Positions 1 through 6,718 are shown, counted from the stretch's first letter. The stretch: 8,849 nucleotides of DNA from JAAYXU01 sp050942555 (GCA_050942555.1 JBMNNN010000080.1:1-8849); one strand, 5' to 3'. Program-made: numbers and translations. The notes: a model not told the origin generated them from the sequence alone.

Positions 1-60
1 ACCATATCCTACGGGCTTTTGCTGGGATTCCTGCCGGTTGTGGTTCACGGATTCAGGTCA
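1..60. other. Unassigned left-edge segment
   Basis: These bases do not continue the permease reading frame that ends just to their right, and none of the six frames gives a protein I recognise. One plus-strand frame is hydrophobic (ISYGLLLGFLPVVV, then a stop at 64-66), which could be the tail of a membrane protein, but this is too short to name. The change of content near 58-64 is the left boundary of the mosaic described at 53-480. Confidence 0.3.
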
Positions 61-397
61 TCGTGAAGACCATGAGCTTCATGATGGCACCGCCCCCGGG
101 CAGCCCCCTGCGCATGAGCGGATAGGCGGCTACCATGGTCAGCGCTACGCTGATGGCGGTGCCCGCTACCGTATAGATAATGGAATTGTAGTACCCTGTC
201 AATATCTGACGGTTCTGAAAAACCGCCCGGTAGCCATCCAGGGAAGGATTTACGGGCAGCAGAAATACCTGCCCGGCCACCACCGCGCTCGAGTCGCTGA
301 AAGAAGAACTTAGTATATTGACCAGCGGAAACAGCACCACGCTGAGTATGATGACGAGGTATAGGTAATTAAAGAACGAATATATGCTGTCTTCATA
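53..397 (-). pseudogene. LplC/YtcP-type sugar ABC transporter permease, internal fragment
   Basis: In the intact family this is one of two membrane subunits of a carbohydrate ABC importer. The readable part runs from YEDSIYSFFNY through a first membrane helix (about LYLVIILSVVLFPLVNI), the SSSFSD segment, a PSLDGYRAVFQN loop and a second helix around YTVAGTAISVALTMVAAYPL, to MKLMVFTM. Family members normally continue with a glycine-rich FFxGGLIPxYLL stretch, further helices and the EAA loop that contacts the ATPase. Here the frame meets TGA at 53-55 and no other frame continues the family. The true start is also missing: upstream of the tyrosine codon at 395-397 the frame runs through sequence belonging to a glycoside hydrolase read in another frame. 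Both ends are therefore lost and the fragment cannot make a working transporter. Family identity is fairly sure; whether the break is real or an assembly artefact is open. Confidence 0.7.
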
Positions 398-480
398 CCC
401 CGGATTCCCCGCTTGGGCATGGCGTCCAGCTGCGAGCGGATCTCCTCCCTTGTTATGTGACCGTTCCACCACCATGAGTA
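398..480 (-). pseudogene. Inverted N-terminal fragment of a GH106-like glycoside hydrolase
   Basis: Read on the minus strand from 480, this gives YS-WWWNG-HITREEI-RSQLDAM-PKRGIRG. That is the usual opening of large rhamnosidase-like hydrolases, where a W-x-WNG motif is followed by an amphipathic helix and a GI-G turn that begins the first barrel strand. It has no start codon of its own and runs directly into permease sequence at about 397-402. The rest of what looks like the same protein begins on the opposite strand at 478. I infer that this is the displaced, inverted 5' piece of the neighbouring hydrolase, or of a close paralogue. Roughly 15-25 residues usually found between these two parts are absent here. 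Confidence 0.6.
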
Positions 481-519
481 GAATACTACGAACTTTACCG
501 GTATGCCGCTGAGTATGCA

Positions 520-2853
520 GTGGAGAAAGGGATGGTTTTCTGGTTCTACGATGAGCCGGGCTTTCCGTCGGGCAGCGCAGACGGCCGGGTCGTCATGGCA
601 AACCCGGATGTGGAGCTAAAAGGCCTGTCGCGCAGCCAGAGGATGTTGAGGGCGGGAGAGACCTATCGGATTCCGGATGACGCGCTGGGCGCATTTGTAC
701 TGGACACATATCCAATACGGGGTTCGTATACCGCCCGACAGGATGTGCTTGTGGCAGAGTACCGGATAGTACCCGAAAGACCCTATCCCATGCGATACCC
801 GGATCTTATTGATGACCGCTCGACCGAAACGCTGATAAAGGTACTGTACGAGAAGTACGACAAATACATCGGGCATCTGTTTGGCAGCGCGATCCCCGCC
901 GTATTTATCGATGAGCCCAAGATATCCTCCCATCCCTGGATGCACGGATTTGAGAAGCTTTTTTCGGATCGGTTCGGATATGATATCCGGGATTATCTTC
1001 CGGCTGTCATGAATCCCTTCCTCCAGGGCGAGAAGGGAACACAAGCACGGATCGATTATTACGAGCTGAACAGCGAACTCTTCTGCACCCGCTATTTTTT
1101 GCGCCAGAGAGCATGGTGCAGGGCCCACGGCCTTTTATTGGGAGGGCATCTTGGCGGCGAGGACGAGACCTACGGCTGTATCCGTCACGGCTATTTACAC
1201 CTCATGCGCATGCTTCGCTCTATGGACCTGCCCGGAATTGACGCAATCTGGCGGCAGATATTCCCAGGGCACAGCCGGATGGTGCGGAGCAATCTGGGTA
1301 CGATGCGGACATGCGAAAACCGGTTCTTCCCACGCTACGCTTCCAGCGCGGCAAATCAGGCAGGCGGGGGGCTTTCGCTGACCGAGACCGGCGCAGTGTA
1401 CGGAAGCGGCCTTACCTGCGATCAGCTCCGTTATGTCACGATGTTCCAGATGGTGCGCGGCATCAATATCATAAACTATATGAGCGTGTTCTTCTCCTGC
1501 GACGAGCATCTCATGGCCTCCATGCGTCCCAATTTCGTCAGGGAGATTCCTCACAGCTCCGACTGGGCAGTATTCAATGCGTACATTGCCCGCATGTCGT
1601 ACCTGATGACAGCAGGACGGATCGACGTATGCACAGCCCTGTACATGCCGATGCGCGACATATGGGCGGATGATACGCTTAGCGCGCGGATCGTGAGTAC
1701 CTATGAGGACGCGGCCGTGGCGCTGGAGCGTGCGCAGTGCTACTTTGATATCTTCGATGACGATGCTGTACTCCTGGCGGATGAGCGTGCGCTGGACGAC
1801 GGGGTGCTCAGAATTGGACTTGTTGCATACCGCATACTTATTATTCCGCCGTGCCGCTTCATGCCCTCCGCGGTGAAGGACCGGCTGGATCGCTTCGCCG
1901 CGGGCGGCGGCAGCTTGATCGTCATCAGCGATAGCGGAGCGCCCTTTATCGGCAGGGCGCGGCAGGCCAATATCAGCCAGCTCGCCAGCTGCATCGAGCC
2001 CGTAGTCACGGTATCTCCTGCATGTGAGCAGATACGGGCGATTCGCCGTATCACTCCGGACGGAGCGCGAATTTACCTGGTTACAAACGAGGATGACAGG
2101 CAGCTCAGGCGGACGATTGCGTTTGACGAAACGCTGCCGGTGTACGAAGTCAACGCGCTCAATGGCGGAATTTGTATACCCGATTACAGGACCGTAAGCG
2201 GCAGAACGCACATCGATATCCGGCTTGGCAGCGGAGAAGGGCGGGTTTTTCTTTTCACGAACGAACACCTGGACGCTTCAGGGGAGGAGCCGTTGGATCC
2301 GGAAAGCTGGACCACAATAGAAACCCTGACATCGTTTGAATTTCGCAGGCTGGGCCGGTTTGTTGTGGGAGAACACAGGCTGGAGTGGGAAGATCTCCGT
2401 GAGCCCGGGCGGCCCATCGCTCCGGGAGACTGGTCGGATGCGGCAGGCAGGGACTTCTCGGGGGATGCGTTGTATCGCACGACGTTCGCGAGACCCTTTG
2501 GCAGCGGAACCGTCCATATTGATCTGGGCGACGTAAAGTACAGCAGTGAAGCTTTTCTCAACGGAAAAAGTCTGGGCGTTCGATGTATGGCCCCCTATGC
2601 TTACACGATACGGGACGACGAGCTGACCGATACAAACACGCTGGAAATCAGGGTGTCCAACACCGCCGCCAATCAGTTCGTCGCCAGGGATCGCTGGCTG
2701 ATGGACAAGTACACGCTCAAGCGGCTGGGCAACTATCATCCGCTGTCGGTAGATTTTGAGCGGGATTCCATCCCGAGCGGTCTGTATGGTCCGGTCAGGA
2801 TCTGCCGGAGCGGGAGAAAGACGGAGTCTGCCGCACAGGCAAGGCAGTACTAG
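520..2853 (+). CDS. GH106-like glycoside hydrolase (alpha-L-rhamnosidase family), 5'-truncated
   Basis: This is the body of a large retaining or inverting glycosidase of the GH106/rhamnosidase-like group, expected to remove terminal rhamnose or a similar sugar from plant or host glycans. Counted from the GTG at 520, it shows FWFYDEPGFPSGSA (7-20), the FIDEP strand end (129-133), a GGH-GGED segment (208-215), and LTETGAVYGSGLT (287-299) with E289 as a likely catalytic acid. A C-terminal beta-sandwich of the GH2 sugar-binding type lies at about 645-735, with DLGDVKYSSEAFLNGKSLGVR as its signature. Family-like sequence (VEYYELYRYAAEYA) continues in frame back to 478, where a TGA at 475-477 ends it, so neither the GTG at 520 nor the ATG at 532 is a natural start. 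The first 60 or so residues are missing, part of them apparently inverted at 398-480. No signal peptide remains. The gene is 777 codons from 520. It may be non-functional, or a shortened protein might be made. The exact GH family is inferred from motifs only. Confidence 0.75.
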   Translation: MEKGMVFWFYDEPGFPSGSADGRVVMANPDVELKGLSRSQRMLRAGETYRIPDDALGAFVLDTYPIRGSYTARQDVLVAEYRIVPERPYPMRYPDLIDDRSTETLIKVLYEKYDKYIGHLFGSAIPAVFIDEPKISSHPWMHGFEKLFSDRFGYDIRDYLPAVMNPFLQGEKGTQARIDYYELNSELFCTRYFLRQRAWCRAHGLLLGGHLGGEDETYGCIRHGYLHLMRMLRSMDLPGIDAIWRQIFPGHSRMVRSNLGTMRTCENRFFPRYASSAANQAGGGLSLTETGAVYGSGLTCDQLRYVTMFQMVRGINIINYMSVFFSCDEHLMASMRPNFVREIPHSSDWAVFNAYIARMSYLMTAGRIDVCTALYMPMRDIWADDTLSARIVSTYEDAAVALERAQCYFDIFDDDAVLLADERALDDGVLRIGLVAYRILIIPPCRFMPSAVKDRLDRFAAGGGSLIVISDSGAPFIGRARQANISQLASCIEPVVTVSPACEQIRAIRRITPDGARIYLVTNEDDRQLRRTIAFDETLPVYEVNALNGGICIPDYRTVSGRTHIDIRLGSGEGRVFLFTNEHLDASGEEPLDPESWTTIETLTSFEFRRLGRFVVGEHRLEWEDLREPGRPIAPGDWSDAAGRDFSGDALYRTTFARPFGSGTVHIDLGDVKYSSEAFLNGKSLGVRCMAPYAYTIRDDELTDTNTLEIRVSNTAANQFVARDRWLMDKYTLKRLGNYHPLSVDFERDSIPSGLYGPVRICRSGRKTESAAQARQY

Positions 2854-3722
2854 AAAGGAAACATCCACCGCTCCTTTTCCCTGTCCAAAGGCGCGCCATA
2901 TTCGCAGACCGAGAACGCCTCGGCGAACAGGATCTCCCTGCCCTTATCCCCGTAGCGCTCGATCAGTTTATCCCGGAACAGCGCAGCCGGAACCGCTTCG
3001 CGGTATTCGCTCTCGCTTCCGATCAGATTGCTGGAGAGTATGCTCTGATCGAGCGGCCTGCCGTCCCTGGGGAGCCGGGGCTCACGAAGCCATTCGAGTC
3101 GCTCGCGCGGATCCGAGGGCACGGTATCGAGCGTGCCCTTCGTGTAGGGCAGCCACTCGTACATCTGCGATACATGGCAGTCGAGCATTTGAAACTTCCG
3201 CTCGATCACGTCGTCGATACCGATGACGATATCGGCGCGGAATGGCGGATTGCGGAAATGATCGTAAAAGTAAAGGATAACCGGCGTCTTCTTCATCGCC
3301 GGGACATCGTCGCAGAAGTTCGGTACGATCAACAGGTATGAGGCGTCCTGCACGAGTATCGACGCGTTCCGGTGGTCGGCATGGTAATCGTTCGGTCGGC
3401 AGCAGAATACAACATCCGGGCAAAAGGCGCGAATTTCCCGCACCAGCCGTTTGCGGGTAGCAAGGTCCGCGATGAGTTCGCAGTCGGGTACATCCCAGAC
3501 CTCATATTCGATACCCGTCAGCCGGGCGACCGCCTCCGTTTCGGATTTGCGCCGGGCGGCGATCTCCTCCCGCTTCATACGGTGATGGCCGCAGCTCCCG
3601 TCGGCCATCGAGAGGAACTTGACCCTGTGCCCCGCCTGGGCGTATTTGAGCGCCAGTCCGCCGCAGCGGAAATCACAGTCGTCGGGATGGGCTCCGATCA
3701 TCATCGCGCGGATCTCTTTCAT
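2850..3722 (-). CDS. PIG-L family N-acetylglucosaminyl deacetylase
   Basis: This is a zinc-dependent amidohydrolase of the LmbE/PIG-L fold, which removes N-acetyl groups from amino sugars or related small glycosides. The AHPDD motif is at residues 11-15 (zinc ligands H12 and D15, D14 as likely base) and the second metal motif HADH at 114-117. GGLALKYAQAGH follows the first motif as is usual. The protein is 290 residues, within the family range, and has no signal peptide or membrane helix, so it is probably cytoplasmic. I chose the ATG at 3722 because AAAGG at 3734-3738 is 11 bases upstream; a TTG at 3731 would leave almost no spacing. It has its own promoter at 3771-3799. Its TAG stop overlaps the stop of the convergent glycoside hydrolase. 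In such loci PIG-L proteins often accompany Gfo/Idh/MocA oxidoreductases, as here. The substrate cannot be told. Confidence 0.9.
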   Translation of the reverse strand: MKEIRAMMIGAHPDDCDFRCGGLALKYAQAGHRVKFLSMADGSCGHHRMKREEIAARRKSETEAVARLTGIEYEVWDVPDCELIADLATRKRLVREIRAFCPDVVFCCRPNDYHADHRNASILVQDASYLLIVPNFCDDVPAMKKTPVILYFYDHFRNPPFRADIVIGIDDVIERKFQMLDCHVSQMYEWLPYTKGTLDTVPSDPRERLEWLREPRLPRDGRPLDQSILSSNLIGSESEYREAVPAALFRDKLIERYGDKGREILFAEAFSVCEYGAPLDREKERWMFPF

Positions 3723-3770
3723 ATGCAACAAAACCTTTCGCGCATATTCCCGGGGTGTACCCTGCTTTGG

Positions 3771-3799
3771 ATTATATCACGAATATGTTTGGGTTTCCA
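3771..3799 (-). promoter_or_regulatory. Sigma-A type promoter for the PIG-L gene
   Basis: On the minus strand, TATAAT (3771-3776, perfect) lies 17 bases downstream of TGGAAA (3794-3799, four of six matches to TTGACA). Transcription would start near 3764, about 40 bases before the ATG at 3722. The position is between the upstream terminator and the PIG-L start, which fits a separate transcription unit. Confidence 0.7.
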
Positions 3800-3801
3800 T
3801 G

Positions 3802-3832
3802 TTTTCCGCGTGCTTGTCCGCAAGGCGGAAAA
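3802..3832. repeat. Interrupted inverted repeat upstream of the PIG-L promoter
   Basis: TTTTCCGC (3802-3809) and GCGGAAAA (3825-3832) are exact 8-base complements. Between them a smaller stem, CTTG-TCCG-CAAG, can also pair, giving a two-part hairpin with a three-base bulge. It sits immediately upstream of the PIG-L -35 box. It could be a regulator site or a weak secondary terminator; the sequence alone does not decide. Confidence 0.5.
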
Positions 3833-3842
3833 ACCCACCCCG

Positions 3843-3885
3843 AAAAAAGCTGTGCGCGGAGCCCTCATGGGCTCCGCGCACGCTT
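3843..3885 (-). terminator. Rho-independent terminator after the Gfo/Idh/MocA gene
   Basis: A perfect 13-base-pair stem, 3852-3864 with 3869-3881 and a four-base loop, is extended by AAGC/GCTT with one bulged base. On the minus strand it is followed by six T (3843-3848). It lies about 40 bases past the stop of the oxidoreductase gene and separates it from the PIG-L transcription unit. Confidence 0.9.
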
Positions 3886-3926
3886 GATACCCGCTTACAC
3901 CCGGCGCACGCGCCGGACCTGTCGGA

Positions 3927-4985
3927 TTACAGAACGACTTCTCTGCCCTCCCGGGCCGACTCATAGAGCGCGTCCATGACCTGCGCTACGGGGAGCACGT
4001 AGTCGATGTTCGAGCGGATCTTGCGTCCTTCCCGCGCGCTTTCAAGGAACGCGTCGATCTCATCGTAGAACATATCGGACGACTTGAATACCGGCCTGTG
4101 CTCGCAAAGCTCTCCGTCACGGGCGCTCCACATCGTATATCCCCCGCCGTACTGGAGCTTGACGCCGCCCTTGTCGCCCAGAAACTCGATGAACATCGCA
4201 GGCTCGTTGATGTTCTGCGCCCATGCGCCATTAAGCGTAATCGTGGGGCTCTGGGTGCGCACCATACCGGTTACGAACTCCTCTACGTCGTTGACGCCGC
4301 TGTAATCGGGCGGTCCGGCCCACATGTCCAAATATGCGTATTCCCGGAGGTTCCGGGCCAGCTTCGAATAGGTCGCTCCGGTCACCGAAACGGGCTTTGG
4401 CGTACCGAGCACATAGAATATCAGGTCGAGGAAATGAACGCCCCAGTCGATCAGCACCCCGCCTCCCGACAGCGCTTTCGTCGTAAACGGCCCGCCCAGC
4501 CCCGGTATCGAGCGGTATGCGCGGAAGGAGCAGTACACATGGTAGATCTCTCCCAGCTCGCCCCGCTCCGCCAGATCCCGGATCCGGTTCACCGCGGTAT
4601 TGAAGCGGTTGACGACGCCGATGTTCAGTATCCGCCCGTTTTTCTCGGCAGCGTCGCGCATCGCGAGCGCCTCCGCATAGTTCATCGCGGCTGGCTTTTC
4701 GCACAGTACATCTTTTCCTGCGTTCAGGCAATCGATGCTGATGGGCGCGTGCAGGTAATTGGGTACGCACACCGATACGGCGTCCAGTTCCCGGTCGCCC
4801 AGTATCTCGCGGTAGTCTGTCAGCGCGACCTCCCCGCCGAATTTGTCCTTGAGCGCGTTCGCACGCTCGGGAATGATGTCCACACAGTACTTGATATGCG
4901 CGCCGGGGTTCTTCTGGTAACTGGGAGCGTGCGCCGAGTTTGCGATCGTCCCGCATCCGATGATGGCAACGTTCATTTTCTTCAT
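3927..4985 (-). CDS. Gfo/Idh/MocA family NAD(P)-dependent oxidoreductase
   Basis: This is a sugar or cyclitol dehydrogenase of the glucose-fructose oxidoreductase/inositol dehydrogenase superfamily. It oxidises or reduces a hydroxyl of a sugar, inositol or related compound with NAD(P). The Rossmann fold opens with IIGCGTIA (residues 8-15). The CEKP motif, whose lysine is catalytic in the family, is at 95-98, and GGGVLIDWGVH (174-184) supplies the aspartate D180 and histidine H184 of the active site. At 352 residues it is of full family length and appears intact. The start at 4985 has GGAGG at 4995-4999, nine bases upstream. No strong promoter is obvious directly upstream, so it may be read from the GNAT promoter through the decayed gene at 5012-5280. 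A strong terminator follows at 3843-3885. The substrate is unknown; its neighbours suggest a role in glycan-derived sugar use. Confidence 0.92.
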   Translation of the reverse strand: MKKMNVAIIGCGTIANSAHAPSYQKNPGAHIKYCVDIIPERANALKDKFGGEVALTDYREILGDRELDAVSVCVPNYLHAPISIDCLNAGKDVLCEKPAAMNYAEALAMRDAAEKNGRILNIGVVNRFNTAVNRIRDLAERGELGEIYHVYCSFRAYRSIPGLGGPFTTKALSGGGVLIDWGVHFLDLIFYVLGTPKPVSVTGATYSKLARNLREYAYLDMWAGPPDYSGVNDVEEFVTGMVRTQSPTITLNGAWAQNINEPAMFIEFLGDKGGVKLQYGGGYTMWSARDGELCEHRPVFKSSDMFYDEIDAFLESAREGRKIRSNIDYVLPVAQVMDALYESAREGREVVL

Positions 4986-5011
4986 CTTTGCGATCCTCCA
5001 ATAGCGATGAT

Positions 5012-5280
5012 TTATTGGGGTTGATATTCGACGCTTGCCCGGATATTTCCTTTATTGCTCTGGCCCGCCACCGGATTTTGATACTGATGCAGGTACTGCT
5101 GTATCTGCGGCTCAGTTTCCGGAACGACCTGATACATGCCCCCGACCTTGCCGATCACGTCGGGCTGCGCCGCCTCCAGCGGATAGTACCCCTTGCCACC
5201 ATATACTGCCATACGTCATAGGCGTGCGAGCAGCTCATCATGAAGGCGGTCTGCAGGAACGACACCGCAGCTCGGGATAA
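5012..5280 (-). pseudogene. CotF-like spore coat protein, 5'-truncated and frameshifted remnant
   Basis: No single frame gives a complete protein, but three minus-strand frames joined in order do: a short YPELR piece near 5265-5280, then FLQTAFMMSCSHAYDVWQYM with VAR from 5259, then GYYPLEAAQPDVIGKVGG and MYQVVPETEPQIQQYLHQ to a TAA at 5012-5014. The pattern PELR, an F-x-x-x-F helix, then RGYYP-x-E-x-A matches the end of the CotF/spore coat family (a ferritin-like helical coat protein). Each join needs one extra base; the second falls in a run of four G at 5189-5192. The N-terminal half is absent because the GNAT gene ends at 5306. The in-frame part from an ATG at 5212 would encode 66 residues with no good ribosome binding site. 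The CotF assignment rests on pattern memory, so moderate confidence. It is 26 bases upstream of the oxidoreductase start. Confidence 0.5.
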
Positions 5281-5305
5281 CCGGGACCGTGCCTGGAGGA
5301 GCGGG

Positions 5306-6478
5306 CTACACGTTATCCTGCGGATACCACGAGAGCGGTAGCGGGAACCAGGACTCGGTCAGCATCCGGATCCGGCCGGGAAGCGCCGCTGTGGCGGCCG
5401 GAGGAAGGGGGCCAAACAGCAGCCGCGTGGCCGTAAGTTGATCGATCGTAATATCCGCGGGCAGGCTGGTCTTTTCGCACGCCGCGCCGCCCGGCGACAC
5501 CGCGATGCGGATGTTGCCCCAGTCCCTGACGCCCACGATCATCTCGCCCTCGGCGATATCGGTCAGCTTTGCTTTGAGCGTAAGAAATGCGCCCGTCACC
5601 CTGTCCCAGTTTAAGACCCGGAACATGCAGGGGCTTGCGATATCGATCTGCTCGCAGATTCTTCCCAGTGCGATCGTCGATTCGGTATCCCACGGCATCA
5701 GAGAAAATGAGATCTCCCCCAGTTCCCGACGCCTGATCCACGCGGCTAGCATGTCTATGAGCCCCGACACGTCTGCGGCCCCCTGCTCGTTGATCCTGCC
5801 GCCGTCCTCGGAAGCCGTCAGATAGCCGATCATCCGGCCGCCTGCATCCATCGCCGCCCAGGGCTGCATATAGTGGGCCCGGAGAGAGCAGTTAAGCTCC
5901 GCAGGATTCGTCCGGTCCAGCGCAACAAGCCTGCCGCGGTACAGATCAAAGGCCCGCCCGAGCAGCGCCGTATCGTCCGCGCGGATGGGACGGAATTCTA
6001 TGCCCTCCCCCGTCCCCGCGTCCAGACACTCGGTCAGGTTTTTCGCGGTCAGCCGACAGCGATATATGCTCCCGGCGCGCTCATAGCCGTACCGGTTATA
6101 CCGCTGCCGCAGACCGCCCAGCCGCGACAGGTCGATATTCCGCTCGCCCAGCTCGGCCATCGCCAGCTGCATCAACCGTTTCATGAGTCCCTTCCCGCGC
6201 ACCGTCGGGTGGGTGGCAATGTTGCCGACCGTGGCGCAGTGAAGCGTCTGGCCGCATACCATGAGATCCATCGGATACACGCCCACAACCGCGACGATGC
6301 GCCCCTCCATCCGGCAGGCGCAGTGCCGATTCATCAGCCGTTCCTCCCGGCGAAAAGCCCTGGGGAGCTCCCTCTCAAAATTGATCGTATGCCCGCTGCT
6401 CTGTCCGAAAACCTCATTGAGAAAATGAAGGCATTCATCGTAATCGCCAAGGGTCAACCTGTGTATCGTAACGTCCAT
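5306..6478 (-). CDS. Eis-like GNAT family N-acetyltransferase with SCP2-type C-terminal domain
   Basis: This transfers an acetyl group from acetyl-CoA to an amine; family members modify amines ranging from aminoglycosides to protein lysines. The first GNAT domain covers roughly residues 1-140, with VGNIATHPTVRGKGLMKRLM (84-103) carrying the acetyl-CoA pyrophosphate-binding loop RGKGLM (94-99). A second, degenerate GNAT-like half follows (about 150-280), then a sterol-carrier-like domain ending in FPLPLSWYPQDNV, the usual Eis-type C-terminus. Length, 390 residues, fits the three-domain Eis/DUF4111-free architecture. The ATG at 6478 has a strong AGGAGGT (6484-6490) five bases upstream. A promoter lies at 6506-6533. 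No terminator is seen downstream, so transcription may continue towards the oxidoreductase gene. The substrate cannot be inferred from its neighbours. Confidence 0.88.
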   Translation of the reverse strand: MDVTIHRLTLGDYDECLHFLNEVFGQSSGHTINFERELPRAFRREERLMNRHCACRMEGRIVAVVGVYPMDLMVCGQTLHCATVGNIATHPTVRGKGLMKRLMQLAMAELGERNIDLSRLGGLRQRYNRYGYERAGSIYRCRLTAKNLTECLDAGTGEGIEFRPIRADDTALLGRAFDLYRGRLVALDRTNPAELNCSLRAHYMQPWAAMDAGGRMIGYLTASEDGGRINEQGAADVSGLIDMLAAWIRRRELGEISFSLMPWDTESTIALGRICEQIDIASPCMFRVLNWDRVTGAFLTLKAKLTDIAEGEMIVGVRDWGNIRIAVSPGGAACEKTSLPADITIDQLTATRLLFGPLPPAATAALPGRIRMLTESWFPLPLSWYPQDNV

Positions 6479-6505
6479 CGCGCACCTCCTCGTCCTTTTT
6501 CTATT

Positions 6506-6533
6506 ATTGTGGCACAGCGGCGGATTTTGTCAA
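6506..6533 (-). promoter_or_regulatory. Promoter for the GNAT gene
   Basis: On the minus strand a perfect TTGACA (6528-6533) is followed after 16 bases by CACAAT (6506-6511, four of six matches to TATAAT). A start near 6499 would leave a leader of about 20 bases that carries the strong ribosome binding site. The -35 box overlaps the stop codon of the short upstream ORF (TGA at 6530-6532). Confidence 0.6.
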
Positions 6534-6667
6534 TCCTGTACGCGCATGTTTTCACGCACTGCCCACGCCCAAGCCCTGTATTCATATCGAAAAAGCGGTG
6601 CTCTGTAAGCGTCGGGAAATTCTTGCGTAATCTTCTCAAAAACGGTCAGTGTATTTATAATGTTCAT
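6530..6667 (-). CDS. Short unrecognised ORF or 3' end of a lost gene
   Basis: From ATG at 6667 this frame encodes 45 residues: MNIINTLTVFEKITQEF, PDAYRAPLFRYEYR, AWAWAVRENMRVQD. The frame stays open further upstream to 6715 (YNSRPVDRTGPY before the ATG), and that part also reads like protein. The composition is typical of a real helical, aromatic-rich domain rather than a chance frame, but I do not recognise the family. No clear ribosome binding site precedes the ATG. It may therefore be the C-terminal end of a larger gene whose front was lost when the plus-strand alpha/beta hydrolase segment came to lie beside it. Its TGA stop is inside the GNAT -35 box, and the plus-strand promoter at 6633-6661 lies within it. 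Confidence 0.45.
   Translation of the reverse strand: MNIINTLTVFEKITQEFPDAYRAPLFRYEYRAWAWAVRENMRVQD
6633..6661 (+). promoter_or_regulatory. Promoter for the alpha/beta hydrolase
   Basis: TTCTCA (6633-6638, four of six) is 17 bases upstream of a perfect TATAAT (6656-6661). Transcription would begin near 6668, about 50 bases before the ATG pair at 6719/6722. A 15-base palindrome lies just past the expected start. Confidence 0.65.
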
Positions 6668-6671
6668 ATAC

Positions 6672-6686
6672 GGACCGGTACGGTCC
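6672..6686. promoter_or_regulatory. Palindrome GGACCG-GTA-CGGTCC, possible operator
   Basis: A perfect 6+3+6 inverted repeat at about +4 to +18 of the alpha/beta hydrolase promoter. Its position fits a repressor site that would block early elongation, but it is too short to act as a terminator and has no following T run. No regulator gene in the window is obviously its partner. It also falls inside the open frame of the short minus-strand ORF, so protein-coding constraint is an alternative. Confidence 0.4.
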
Positions 6687-6718
6687 ACAGGTCGGCTGTT
6701 ATAACTATCAGGATATTA

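Noticed and set aside
398..475. Permease start at 475, with the GGGAGGAG at 442-449 as a ribosome binding site
   Set aside because: The purines are codons of the glycoside hydrolase fragment (REEI), and the residues before YEDSIYS do not resemble a permease N-terminus.
1195..2268. Long minus-strand open frame antisense to the glycoside hydrolase
   Set aside because: It lacks any recognisable domain, is rich in Arg, His and Ala, and lies opposite a well-supported gene; a by-product of GC-rich codon use.
4098..5024. 308-codon plus-strand open frame opposite the oxidoreductase
   Set aside because: It is an antisense shadow of a gene with clear Gfo/Idh/MocA motifs and a good ribosome binding site; no family resemblance of its own.
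5213..5305. In-frame continuation of the GNAT gene past its stop at 5306 (read-through extension)
   Set aside because: The GNAT protein ends with the usual FPLPLSW-type tail, and the following residues match no domain; the shared phase is coincidence.
5873..6718. Plus-strand open frame in phase with the start of the alpha/beta hydrolase
   Set aside because: This part lies opposite the GNAT gene and has no family features; the hydrolase proper begins at 6719 after its promoter.
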